The translations under genes were made by a program, and so were the position numbers. A DNA stretch of 64,000 nt. Origin: Xenorhabdus nematophila ATCC 19061. GTDB lineage: Bacteria > Pseudomonadota > Gammaproteobacteria > Enterobacterales > Enterobacteriaceae. Position 1 is the stretch's first letter. Each line of letters begins with the position of its first letter. The DNA lies in contig NC_014228.1 in the NCBI RefSeq assembly GCF_000252955.1, forward strand, positions 3,325,232-3,389,231, in the 5' to 3' direction. Below, one piece after another: positions 42,811 through 51,564 of this stretch. The notes under the pieces are model-generated. The model searched no databases. It was not told the DNA's origin and worked only from the letters and a program-made list of their open reading frames with translations.

Positions 42811-44201
42811 CGACGAACAGTTATCTGGAATATTTTCTGACCCTGCTTGGCTGGGTGGTGAATAATGGCCTGTGGCAGGTATTGATTGCCACCGGGCTGT
42901 TTACCGTGCCGTTGTTGTTCAAAATCATGGCCCTGTGGCTGAAAATCCGTGAAGACAGTGTGGAAGAGGGCAATGCAGGACTCCGGTCGCTCTCCCGTCT
43001 CGAAAATACCCTGTACGGGGCGTTCTTTGTCATGATCGCCTGTTGCGTCCCACTGGTTCAGGTCAGCCTCAATACCCTGCAATATGATCCGTCCCGGGCC
43101 AAGACCTGCGGCACCTGGACGCCGAAATCACCGCAGGAAACGGGGTATGCGCCGGTGATTTCCAGTCTGGGCGAACACATGGCCGCCGTGCCGGTCTGGT
43201 GGGCGGTGGTGCACCGGTTATCAAAAGGACTGACGCAGGCGGCGATCGCGTCAGTGCCCTGCCGCCCGGATCTGCGGCAACTGCGTTTTGAGGTGCAGCA
43301 TACCCGTATTGCCAACGCCGCCCTGGCAGCAGAATTGCAGGATTTTACCCACGATTGCTATGCCCTGGCGCTTTATCAGTGGAAACAACGCGATCAGGGA
43401 CAAACCGGTGATCCCGCGGTGCTGAAGGATATCGACTGGCCGGGGAGTCAGACGTTTTTGTCGGGGGATTACACTACGCTGCAATCACGCACACCCCGGG
43501 CACATTTCCCGTGGATGGCGAGCCGGGACAGCGGCCGGCCGAATACCGGGCGGGGCGGCTATCCGACCTGTAAAGTCTGGTGGTCAGCCCCGCAAACCGG
43601 ACTGGAAGCCCGGGTACTGGCACAGGCCGATCCGGGGCTGTGGCTGCGTTTGTCTGCGGCACTGAAAATACTGGGCAAGGGAAGCCGTGAATATAAAGCG
43701 GCGGTGATCCGTCGTCTGGTCAGTCCGGTCAACCTGACGGTATCGCAGGAGGGGTATGTCTATGCCGGTTATGGCGGTAATGCCGATTTTACCGTCTGGA
43801 ACGGCTCTAACCGGGCCGGGGCCTCTGCGGGGGTGATGTTGGGTGGCCTGCTCGCGTACCCGATGCTGGATGCCGTGCGGCAGGCGCTGCCGATGATGCA
43901 GGCCGTTCTCCTGATGGCCCTGTATATCCTGCTGCCGTTGATCCTGCTGTTGGCCGCCTATGAATTTAAGACCGTCCTGACGCTGACGTTTGTGATTTTT
44001 GCCCTGAATTTTCTCACCTTCTGGTGGGAGCTGGCCCGCTGGCTGGACAGCTTTCTGCTGGATGCGCTGTACGGTTCAGACACCCACAGCCTGTTTAATC
44101 TGGCCGGGTTGCAGAACACCTCGGATGATTTAATCATGGCGCTGGTGATGGGGATGCTGTTTATTGTCCTGCCGATGGCCTGGCTGGGTGCACTGGCCTA
44201 G
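42807..44201 (+). CDS. TraG N-terminal domain ICE protein, ended by an amber codon
   Basis: 464 residues with membrane segments near the start (VNNGLWQVLIATGLFTVPLLFKI, NTLYGAFFVMIACCVPLV) and several near the end (MMQAVLLMALYILLPLILLLAAYEF, TLTFVIFALNFLTFWWELA, LVMGMLFIVLPMAWLGALA). This is the TraG_N family, an inner-membrane part of mating-pair stabilisation. It stops at TAG 44199-44201, but the same frame runs on for 39 codons with family-like sequence. The native end was probably at 44321, and TGG to TAG is the simplest lesion. Confidence 0.82.
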   Translation: MTTNSYLEYFLTLLGWVVNNGLWQVLIATGLFTVPLLFKIMALWLKIREDSVEEGNAGLRSLSRLENTLYGAFFVMIACCVPLVQVSLNTLQYDPSRAKTCGTWTPKSPQETGYAPVISSLGEHMAAVPVWWAVVHRLSKGLTQAAIASVPCRPDLRQLRFEVQHTRIANAALAAELQDFTHDCYALALYQWKQRDQGQTGDPAVLKDIDWPGSQTFLSGDYTTLQSRTPRAHFPWMASRDSGRPNTGRGGYPTCKVWWSAPQTGLEARVLAQADPGLWLRLSAALKILGKGSREYKAAVIRRLVSPVNLTVSQEGYVYAGYGGNADFTVWNGSNRAGASAGVMLGGLLAYPMLDAVRQALPMMQAVLLMALYILLPLILLLAAYEFKTVLTLTFVIFALNFLTFWWELARWLDSFLLDALYGSDTHSLFNLAGLQNTSDDLIMALVMGMLFIVLPMAWLGALA

Positions 44202-44321
44202 GCCGGGGTGAGGATGGGCGATATCAGTGGCATGATGAACCAGGGCGTGGGACAGGTCAGGCAGTCAGCCGGGATGTTCGGGCAGATAGTGATGCAGAAG
44301 ATGATGTCGAAGGGAAAGTAG
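44202..44321 (+). pseudogene. Cut-off C-terminal tail of the TraG_N gene
   Basis: In frame with the preceding gene after its TAG: AGVRMGDISGMMNQGVGQV and RQSAGMFGQIVMQKMMSKGK, then a stop. The tail is typical for this protein's C-terminus and shows that the amber codon is a recent change. Confidence 0.7.
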
Positions 44322-44892
44322 TCAAATCGGCGGAGAGGAAAAATTTAAGGGACAGGGCGTTATCCCTTAAGCAGAGTGTGAGTGGTGTATGCGTTTTATT
44401 TTTTGCCTGTTTAACCTGTTTATTATTGTCCGGATAATTAAATATCAGATAAATATTCTTAACGGTGCAGGTCAGTGAGCTATTTAATGAAAATGTATTA
44501 TTGAATTAATTTAGGGTTTTTCTTAATTCAGTACGAGTTTACATCTCTTTTCTGTCTTTTTATATTTCCTGTTGGGATTAAATTAACTCAGTATTCATGA
44601 GGGACATCACAAAAAAGTAAATGACTTAATGCCATTTCATTCACGGTGACTTACACTAAAAACGTTATACTTGACATGTTCTGTTACATTAATTCTCTTG
44701 TTTCTGGTAGTAGACAATTTATAGAAGCCTCAATGGTCGAAGCCATTGAGGCTTCGCCGTTTATGATAATGAAAATAAACAAGGCCGGACCCGGCTTACC
44801 TATTCAGTTTAGTTTTTTCGCTATTGAATTAATAATGAAAGCAGTTAAATTGGAACATCTTTAATATATTCTAAAATGGATCAGGGAAAGTG
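44322..44892. other. Intergenic region with a 13-bp hairpin
   Basis: No gene that I can support. GAAGCCTCAATGG (44724-44736) pairs perfectly with CCATTGAGGCTTC (44743-44755) around a 6-base loop, without a T run on either side. A 72-codon frame across it (44646-44864) is not convincing. Confidence 0.55.
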
Positions 44893-45312
44893 ATGAGCGA
44901 TACCGATAAAAAGGATAAGAGCAAGAGAATTCAAAAACAATCCAGTCATTTTATTCCTTATAAAACGACGTATGATTTGCGTTTAAATAAAAGAGAACCC
45001 AATTTAATCAACATACTGATGCAGATCCAGGGTTATGAATATGGCTTTTTGACGGTGTCAGGTGTCCGCCCTTTATCGCAACGGGGTAACCATAAAAACA
45101 GTGCCATCTATGTCGTGCGGTGCCGGTGTGGTAAATACGCCGTCAGGACGCTCAAGGCAATCAGAAATCCGGCTAATGTGACTGACATGTGTGAGCATTG
45201 TCTTCACCTGTACAACCTGAGGCGCAGAAACCTCTTTCTCACTGAGGGAAAAGAGGTCGATTTGTCAGAATTAACGGGTATTAGCTATAAAATTCCTTTA
45301 GAAATTAAATGA
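44893..45312 (+). CDS. Unknown ICE protein with two CxC/CxxC metal-binding pairs
   Basis: 139 residues from the ATG 44893-44895 with CAGGGAAAG upstream. The N-terminus is basic and polar (SDTDKKDKSKRIQKQSSHFIP). The C-terminal half has CRCGKYAVRTLKAIRNP ... DMCEHCLHLYNLRRR, that is CxCG and CEHC pairs as in a small zinc ribbon. I do not recognise a named family. It is likely a nucleic-acid-binding protein, by analogy only. Confidence 0.65.
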   Translation: MSDTDKKDKSKRIQKQSSHFIPYKTTYDLRLNKREPNLINILMQIQGYEYGFLTVSGVRPLSQRGNHKNSAIYVVRCRCGKYAVRTLKAIRNPANVTDMCEHCLHLYNLRRRNLFLTEGKEVDLSELTGISYKIPLEIK

Positions 45313-46178
45313 TAAGGAAATAGTGTTGCGCTTTGGTGTTAGATCCCCAGAGTGCGTGAAAGCAGCGGGTTACATAGCACTGGCATTGACCCCGCCAGAT
45401 ACAAACGCTACCATCTGAATGTGACTACCTGTGATCTTATCGCCTGCAAGGATCACCTCTTCTGAGTGGCGAAAATAAAACTCCCGTAGCCTGCAAGGGA
45501 GAGCAAGATTGCGGTACATCTGCGCACTTTTGGAAGCAGATATCGTCAGACAACAACCCTCCGTTCGGCGATGAAAGTTACCCCGTGTTATTCACAACCG
45601 GCTTATCACGCAATACGGGCAGAGCATTCTTTGCCTCGTTCCGAAAAACATTAACCTGCGTTTTGAACACTGACGATAAACGTCCTGATCTCTGTACAGT
45701 GATTGCGCGAAAAGATCAGAGGGTGTCAATGATTTCAGCGTCCACTGTTGTGCGGCGTCACTTGTGTAAAAGCAGAGCGATTACCAAGTGACGCCGCTAA
45801 GCGGCCAACGTCCAGAGCACGTCCGGCCTGCCTTTACGACCCATTTGATCCCCGTATTACTCAAAGTCACCCGTTGTTACGGGCCTTTTTCTGTCTGAAT
45901 CGTTCTGTTTTGTTTGCTTTTCACCCACTGCCTGACAACAGGCTGATACCGAAAAAAGGAGAAATTACCCACGTCACGATAATGAGGCGTTCATCCTGAT
46001 GGAATCAGGCTCTGAACGGGGAGCATGTCATCGCTGTGCTGAGCACGTCGCGAGCTCCTGCAAAAACTCAACATAACTTCGCCTTGCTACACATTGTCTG
46101 ACGCACCACGGAATGGTGAACCTGAACCGACACGCAGGGATTTGTTTAAAAATAAATAAAGCAGAAGGAGATGCGAGG
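45313..46178. other. Long non-coding stretch with repeat element copy B and a 13-bp hairpin
   Basis: There is no gene I can support across about 860 bp. The repeat element (45433-45552) has the same AGGATCACCT box, CTCCC/GGGAG stem (45481-45485 with 45497-45501) and ATCTGC/GCAGAT stem (45518-45523 with 45536-45541) as copies A and C. Further on, GCGGCGTCACTTG (45752-45764) pairs perfectly with CAAGTGACGCCGC (45785-45797). The short frames across it look like chance or decayed DNA. An ICE gene that once followed the leader may have been lost. Confidence 0.6.
45433..45552 (+). repeat. Dispersed structured repeat, copy B
   Basis: It aligns with 62193-62310 (AGGATCACCT, then two hairpins and GGAAGCAGATATC) and in its second half with 24825-24893. 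Unlike copies A and C it is not followed closely by a recognisable gene, nor by the alternative terminator hairpins. Confidence 0.7.
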
Positions 46179-46373
46179 ATGGCGCAGAAATCAGCACGTT
46201 CGAAAATTGAACGGTTCAGAAAAGAATTTATTACCCACACCCGGCAAGCGGGCGCGCATTATAAAACACAGGGTTTTAGTGAGCGGGAAGCTCTGGCACA
46301 GGTATCAATGGATTTAGGGCATGGCGATGGGAGAGGGCGTTATATCCGGCAGGTGTATTACCAAAATATTTAG
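46179..46373 (+). CDS. Integrase_1-type C-terminal fragment or small protein
   Basis: 64 residues from the ATG 46179-46181 with GAAGGAGATG upstream (a good ribosome site). The end FSEREALAQVSMDLGHGDGRGRYIRQVYY matches the C-terminal block of Integrase_1-domain recombinases (LGHGDGRGRYV-x-x-VY). Those proteins are about 300 residues and the catalytic part is absent here. It is either a remnant that acquired a start or an independent small protein. Confidence 0.55.
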   Translation: MAQKSARSKIERFRKEFITHTRQAGAHYKTQGFSEREALAQVSMDLGHGDGRGRYIRQVYYQNI

Positions 46374-46499
46374 TAAGAATAATAAGTTGCATTGGTTCAC
46401 ATTAGATTTGATTCGTTCACTGATCTGAACTAACAGCCAGAAGCGGACGTTTATAAAGCTGGATTGCACTAATGCAGAGAGGTCAGTTCAACTACAAGG

Positions 46500-47223
46500 C
46501 AAACGGGTCTAAATTACACTGATGTAAAACCCCTCGTAAACACTTTCATACATTAATGTTTCCGGCAAACAAACTTAAGGCCACAAAGGTATTTTTAATG
46601 ATGGCACCAATGGCATTAATGCGGTCTTTGTGCTGCCAGTCATGTAAGCCAAAACAGCGCGCTCCTTTTAACGAATAGCCATGCGTACGTGGCATGGACT
46701 GCACAAAGCCGCTTTCATCCAGATAAGCAATCTGTTTGCCTGCCTGCTCATGATAGCGGATACGCGCGCCAAATACCTGACGAGTATGTTCGTCAGCGGC
46801 GGGGTATTTTAGCGTTTTTTTGAAGGTTATTTTGAGTCATTTCAAGGCGTAATGGATAGCGGATTGTGAGACACCCAGACGTTTTGCTCTTTCCCATTGA
46901 TAATCATCGGGATAATTTTTGATATCGGCGATAAGTGTCTCATCACTGATTTTCGTGGGTGGTTTATCACGCGTCATACAGGGTTCTATTCTATTTTGTT
47001 GCACCACCGAAACAGGGTGCGGATAGAGACCTCAAAGTGGTCGCTTGTTTGCTCGAATGTCAACGAATGCTTGTCTTTGTATGTCAGTACTCTTTTTCGA
47101 AAATCTAGACTGTAGTCCATCTCAATTCCGCTTTGTTATTATAAGTCACAGATATTATGCCATAGTATTATGATTTTGCTATACATTTTGTTAATCGGGC
47201 TGGTCAATTTAGACCCGTTTGCC
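46500..47223. repeat. 18-bp inverted repeats enclosing a truncated IS630 copy
   Basis: GGCAAACGGGTCTAAATT at 46500-46517 and its exact complement at 47206-47223. They enclose 688 bp that is mostly the broken IS630 copy. They could be the ends of a small non-autonomous element, or the residue of another IS disrupted by IS630. No target duplication was recognised. Confidence 0.7.
46549..47181 (-). pseudogene. Truncated IS630 element, copy 2
   Basis: This is the minus-strand relative of the element at 440-1346. Its outer end TGATTTTGCTA is at 47171-47181, followed by TA. The transposase starts at ATG 47118-47120, shares the TGA after HYALK with copy 1, and has an extra 5-base ATAGA duplication near 46990 that shifts the frame. 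It breaks off around 46549, in the codons for the segment LSLFAGTINAN, so the catalytic C-terminus is missing. Confidence 0.88.
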
Positions 47224-47235
47224 CTGTTCACGGAC

Positions 47236-48096
47236 GGCGAGTAAACTGGCTGATAAATTATCCTGAACTTCGGATTTGTTCTCAGTCAGCGCAGGGTTTC
47301 GCGGCTTTTGTGGATAATATAGTTATCCACGATTAGCGTGATGTTTTTTGCGCGCCTGTACGTCGCTTTTAGATGCTTTAACAGACTGATAAATAATCCA
47401 GAACTTTTATTGTATGGCTGACTTTACCTGTGCCGCTGTGTAACGCATCTGCAAGATAATATTTTTCATTCTGGCCAAGTGTAACGATGAGTTTTTGCTG
47501 TCCCCGGAGCTGCCAGGCAGCACCGATTTTTGGGTTAAGGTGGATATCCACTTTATCTTCATAAAATACCGGATGTTCCGCGCGGCATTGCGCCAGCGCC
47601 TCATTGATTGCCGCCATTTTTTCATCCCGGTGTGGATCGCGGATGCGTAGCGTGGGGCTGACCTGCGCCACACCAAACCTGCACAGGGCAACCAGCGGCG
47701 AGCCGTTGAGGCATGTAACTGGCAGCCCGTTATCTCATTGATTTTAATTGCCAGTAGCTCTGTACCTCAGCGTGAACGCTGATAGCCAAAGTCACCGGGA
47801 GAACGTTTTACAAGTTGTACCAGTAGCGTGCAAATCTGTTCAAACGGCCAGCGCCGCTTATGACCCAGTCGCGGGGATATCAGACCTTCAGTACCCTATA
47901 ACGTAAACCAGTTAATCCACCGTCCCAGAGATGAACGCGCGCAGCAGAGGGTTCTGGTGACATCACTGACGATGTTGCCTCGGTGCAACATCAACATGGT
48001 GGTCAGCCTGCGGGCATGATTTTTGTTGCGTGTTCTGTGGGTAGTTTTCTGCATCAGGCGCCGTTCAGTACGGGGCATTGGTGCTATGATCGGCAT
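47236..48096 (-). pseudogene. Degraded transposase of a second IS630-type element
   Basis: The N-terminal part (47896-48096) reads MPIIAPMPRTERRLMQKTTHRTRNKNHARRLTTMLMLHRG. The middle (47407-47691) reads SPTLRIRDPHRDEKMAAINEALAQCRAEHPVFYEDKVDIHLNPKIGAAWQLRGQQ, both typical of IS630 transposases. Frames change between the pieces, and stops and deletions occur. It forms the left border of the biosynthetic cluster. Confidence 0.85.
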
Positions 48097-48220
48097 GGCT
48101 CAGTCCGGTTAGTGATTTGTTTCTTTTTGGTGATTGATCAGATCGCAAAAACCGGGCTGAGTTCCCCTCGGGTGATCTACTATTTGGAACACTTATTTAG
48201 CATCACGCTATTATTTAACG

Positions 48221-49486
48221 TTAAAGTGGTTGATGAATTTTAATTCCTATTCTACTTTCGATATCCAGAAGGATTTCATCGGCTATAAGATTTGCTTTAT
48301 CTAGGTCATTATGCGCCACCATAATCCTACCTAACACTTCATTTTTATGAACATTTTGAGAGTGTAATAACTTATCAGCATAAAAGTTAACTAAGTTCGG
48401 ATTATTTTTAATATCATCAATATAAAAATCATCTGAAATTATACCATCAGCTAGCGGCATAATTTTCCTTACTGTAACAGCTCTATTAGCCATTGATATA
48501 CTAATAGGATCATTGGAACACATGGCAATTGTAAACAATGCAGGGTAGATTGATTCACCTGTAGCTTGATGGTATATTTCTGGCATCACCCCACCCATAA
48601 GTCGTGGGTTAGCTTCGACGAGAATTGGTCCTGTTTTTGTATACATCATCTCAATGTGGAAAATTCCATGATCTAATACCAAAGCTCGGCAAACTGATTT
48701 TGCATACTCGAAACATTCAATTTTCTGTTCATTTGAAAGAGCTGCCGGCATTAAAGAACCTAGTTCAATACATTCATTAAATCTTGATTGTGAACGACCA
48801 CTAATCATAAACGGGAAAAATAAACCATTATATATACCAACTTCTGCTGAGATTAACATCCCTGACAAAAATTCTTCGATGAGAATACCTCTTGAAAATA
48901 TCTCTCTATAAGGTTGTGCAATATTTTTACCAGCATTTAGAATATCCATTGCTGCTTTAGTAACTTCCTCATGTGTAGAAACTTTTACTGCATGTAAACT
49001 GTCGAAGCCGCTGACCGGTTTAAAAATAAATGGTGAGGTATATTGTGTAAAGATAGCATTAGCTTCATCAGGCGTATAGGCTACCCAAGAGCGTATCGTC
49101 GGTACATGGTGTTCTCTCAGAATTGCCCGCGCTTTACTTTTATCCCTCGCATTTTTCACTCCTTGCAGATTGGTAAAGGGGATATCACATCGTTTGCAAG
49201 CTTCGGCTACCGCTTCAAGACTACGGTCGAGGGGGGCAATCACCCCGTCAATGCTCTCATGACGCAGAATATTACCCAACAGATGTGCAATTTCATTATC
49301 ATCGGTGTCGTTTTGCATATCAACTATCGCATGTAAACGTTCCAAGACCGATTGCGTGTAAACATTGTTTTGATAAAAAAAGGCATTGCTCTGACGAAAA
49401 AATGTCACTTTATAACCCTTCTTTAATGCTTCGTCCATGCTTTGTATTGTTGAATTATTAGCGTCAATAAAAACTATATGTTTCAT
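48221..49486 (-). CDS. ATP-grasp ligase of the biosynthetic cluster
   Basis: 421 residues. An ATP-grasp protein of the carboxylate-amine ligase type: the N-terminal pre-ATP-grasp domain is MKHIVFIDANNSTIQSMDEALKKGYKVTF, then the ATP-binding residues in FIFKPVSGFDSLHAVKV and ILIEEFLSGMLISAEVG. The metal site is IFHIEMMYTKTGPILVEANPRLMGGVMPEIY, with the conserved E-x-N-PR. Close relatives join amino acids into dipeptides (BacD/TabS type) or make other amides. It is the last gene of the leftward operon and overlaps the MFS gene by 4 bases. The substrate is unknown. Confidence 0.88.
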   Translation of the reverse strand: MKHIVFIDANNSTIQSMDEALKKGYKVTFFRQSNAFFYQNNVYTQSVLERLHAIVDMQNDTDDNEIAHLLGNILRHESIDGVIAPLDRSLEAVAEACKRCDIPFTNLQGVKNARDKSKARAILREHHVPTIRSWVAYTPDEANAIFTQYTSPFIFKPVSGFDSLHAVKVSTHEEVTKAAMDILNAGKNIAQPYREIFSRGILIEEFLSGMLISAEVGIYNGLFFPFMISGRSQSRFNECIELGSLMPAALSNEQKIECFEYAKSVCRALVLDHGIFHIEMMYTKTGPILVEANPRLMGGVMPEIYHQATGESIYPALFTIAMCSNDPISISMANRAVTVRKIMPLADGIISDDFYIDDIKNNPNLVNFYADKLLHSQNVHKNEVLGRIMVAHNDLDKANLIADEILLDIESRIGIKIHQPL

Positions 49487-50670
49487 AGCGTTACCTTATT
49501 AGTAAGTTTTTGTGTATTTTTTAACGTCAGTAGCAAACAAAGAACAATAAGCCCGCAAAATACCGATGAATTGAGCCAGAAAGAGGGGGCGTAAAATAAA
49601 CAGCTGGTGCTGATCATCCCTCCAATCGAGGTGGCGAGTTGGAATGACGCATTCATCACCCCGTTTAGAGTACTACGCTCAGCGTTGTCGACTTGTTGAT
49701 AAACATCGAAAAAAATCAGCGGATTAATTGACGACCTTACCCAAGAAAAAAGTGAGAAAAGCACTGTTTGAAGAACGATGTATCCAGCTAACACCGGCAT
49801 CAAGATGACAGAAATCATCGCAATAATAAGCAATAAAATGATTAGTCTTCCAGTGCTGGCAAAGATTTTATTGGCACGGCTAATTGTTGTAGAGGCGACC
49901 AACCCAGTAATGCCAGAAAACATAAATAAAATAGCGAGCTGATAGCTATTACCAGCGCCGGTTTTGCTCAGCCAGTAGGCATACATACCAAATACAATAA
50001 ATACCGATAGGCCAAACAGAACATATAGCAGTAAGTAATTAAGTACTTGTCGGTTGCGGAGCAGAGAAGTGTACTTTGCTAGATAGCTTTTGAGGTTGAT
50101 GCTTTGCATCATGACAGGTTTTTCGGCGTCCAACAGTAGCAGCATCAACGTAACGCTGATGATGAGTATCACCACTAATAGCATAAACGGAAAGTACCAA
50201 GCAATTTTATCACCGGAAAGCATCCCTAACGGCAAAGCTACCAATTGTGCGAACGACGCTGACCCCTGCACTATTCCCGTTACAAATAGTCGATTCTCCC
50301 CATCAAAAAACTCCATGATCAACGGGAAAATGGTCGCTCCCATCATCGGCACGAAAAAACCGCAAAGGATACGGAAGGTTATGAGTTCTTGGATATTGGT
50401 AGAGAAAATTGAGCCGGCATAGGATAAAACACAGCCGATAGCTCCGATGAGAATAAATTTCTTTTTACCGTATTTATCAATAAAAGGGCCATACAACAAA
50501 TTGCAGAAGAAAGCGATAAAAGAAAATGTGCCCAGTAACAGCGTAATATGATGTTCATTAGCTGAAAAATGATGTTGCAATGAAGGCAGCATCGGGTAAA
50601 TAAAGGATATATTAAAATTAACAACAAAATAACAGAGGCAAAAGATCGTTATTAGCCCACTTTTTTTCAT
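49483..50670 (-). CDS. MFS transporter, probable product exporter
   Basis: 395 residues with about 12 predicted membrane segments. The typical MFS motif between helices 2 and 3 is visible (YGPFIDKYGKKKFILIGAIGCVLSYAGSIF). It has the layout of drug/efflux transporters. It overlaps the ATP-grasp gene by 4 bases and follows the sulfotransferase, so it likely exports the cluster's product or gives self-resistance. Starts at ATG 50668-50670 after an AAGGATTAAA ribosome site. Confidence 0.88.
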   Translation of the reverse strand: MKKSGLITIFCLCYFVVNFNISFIYPMLPSLQHHFSANEHHITLLLGTFSFIAFFCNLLYGPFIDKYGKKKFILIGAIGCVLSYAGSIFSTNIQELITFRILCGFFVPMMGATIFPLIMEFFDGENRLFVTGIVQGSASFAQLVALPLGMLSGDKIAWYFPFMLLVVILIISVTLMLLLLDAEKPVMMQSINLKSYLAKYTSLLRNRQVLNYLLLYVLFGLSVFIVFGMYAYWLSKTGAGNSYQLAILFMFSGITGLVASTTISRANKIFASTGRLIILLLIIAMISVILMPVLAGYIVLQTVLFSLFSWVRSSINPLIFFDVYQQVDNAERSTLNGVMNASFQLATSIGGMISTSCLFYAPSFWLNSSVFCGLIVLCLLLTLKNTQKLTNKVTL

Positions 50671-50716
50671 TTTTAATCCTTAAGGCCACCGGCGTAATAC
50701 CGATGGCTTACTTGTT

Positions 50717-51460
50717 TTACAGATTTATGGCAAACGGCTTGATTTTTTCATAAATCTCAGTTGCTCGGTTAACCATTGCCCATTCTGCATTATTGAACTG
50801 GAAATTATCATCATAGTGCATATCAATTTCAGGGATGAAACCGGTAGAAGACTCCAACGTTTTATGGAAACGAGCATGGGCCTCAGCCTCTTCGTCAGTC
50901 CATTTTCGGACGTTTCCATCGTTCCAACTTAGTTGCGTCTCTTGGAAATCAAGGCCGATTGCCTGACAATATTTACGCAGAGAGTACTCCGGAGCATTGC
51001 GGAGCGCATCACCTTCGATCACCACAGGCGGTTCATCAGTGTTGAAAATCCTCTCCCATAGTTGATCCATCGCGGTAAAACCGAACTCCCATTCACCAAT
51101 TTCATTCTTACGCACGGCCTTGCGTGAGCGTAGGCACGCTTTGGGTTCGCGGATGATGAGTGTATGTTTGCTTTGTTTGAAGATCTCTTCACCAACGTAA
51201 GGAAGGCCAAAATAGGCCATTTCTTTAAGAAAGAGCACCGGAGTGTCGATGGACAACAGTTGCCGATCAACTACTCCGCCGGTTTGCTCCCAAAGCTCTG
51301 GGCGGTCGCCATACATATCGGTCATTCTGTCCTTGGAAAAGTAATAGGTATCGGCATAGGGTTCAAACAGCCCCGTAGTATCGTTGCGCATTTGAAATGA
51401 TTTCAACATTGCGGTGGATAATGAACGGGCTGGCCCCCATAAAAAAATAATTTTCGACAT
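50717..51460 (-). CDS. PAPS-dependent sulfotransferase family protein
   Basis: I start at the ATG 51458-51460 (MSKIIFLWGPARSLSTAMLKSF) with AGGAG 5 bases upstream, giving 247 residues. The segment GPARSLSTAMLKSF is the 5'-phosphosulfate-binding loop, and TLIIREPKACLRSRKAV is the 3'-phosphate-binding part. It resembles small-molecule sulfotransferases and, in broad terms, SxtN of the saxitoxin pathway. The PAPS donor would come from the CysD/CysNC genes at the other end of the cluster. Acceptor unknown. Confidence 0.82.
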   Translation of the reverse strand: MSKIIFLWGPARSLSTAMLKSFQMRNDTTGLFEPYADTYYFSKDRMTDMYGDRPELWEQTGGVVDRQLLSIDTPVLFLKEMAYFGLPYVGEEIFKQSKHTLIIREPKACLRSRKAVRKNEIGEWEFGFTAMDQLWERIFNTDEPPVVIEGDALRNAPEYSLRKYCQAIGLDFQETQLSWNDGNVRKWTDEEAEAHARFHKTLESSTGFIPEIDMHYDDNFQFNNAEWAMVNRATEIYEKIKPFAINL

Positions 51461-51471
51461 ACACACTCCTG

Positions 51472-51564
51472 TTAGCGTAATGGATAAATAGAATTTGGCT
51501 TCTTCTTTTTGCGTTTAAATAAAGAAAAAAGAAAACTAAGAAAACCTTTTCTTTTTTTATTCAT
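51472..51564 (-). CDS. 30-residue basic peptide gene inside the cluster
   Basis: A small frame on the minus strand: ATG at 51562-51564, stop at 51472-51474, encoding MNKKRKGFLSFLFSLFKRK, followed by KKKPNSIYPLR. GGAG lies 6 bases before the ATG, the start overlaps the SGNH gene's end, and the stop is 11 bases before the sulfotransferase ATG. That tight fit argues for real translation. The peptide is short, strongly basic and has a hydrophobic middle. It could be a membrane-associated helper, comparable in size to the other small protein at 52656. Confidence 0.65.
   Translation of the reverse strand: MNKKRKGFLSFLFSLFKRKKKKPNSIYPLR

Noticed and set aside
44646..44864. A 72-codon plus-strand frame
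   Set aside because: It runs through a perfect 13-bp hairpin, has no ribosome site and no recognisable features.
45585..45999. Short plus-strand frames in the ICE non-coding stretch
   Set aside because: Composition is like non-coding or decayed DNA, there are no good starts and no family resemblance.
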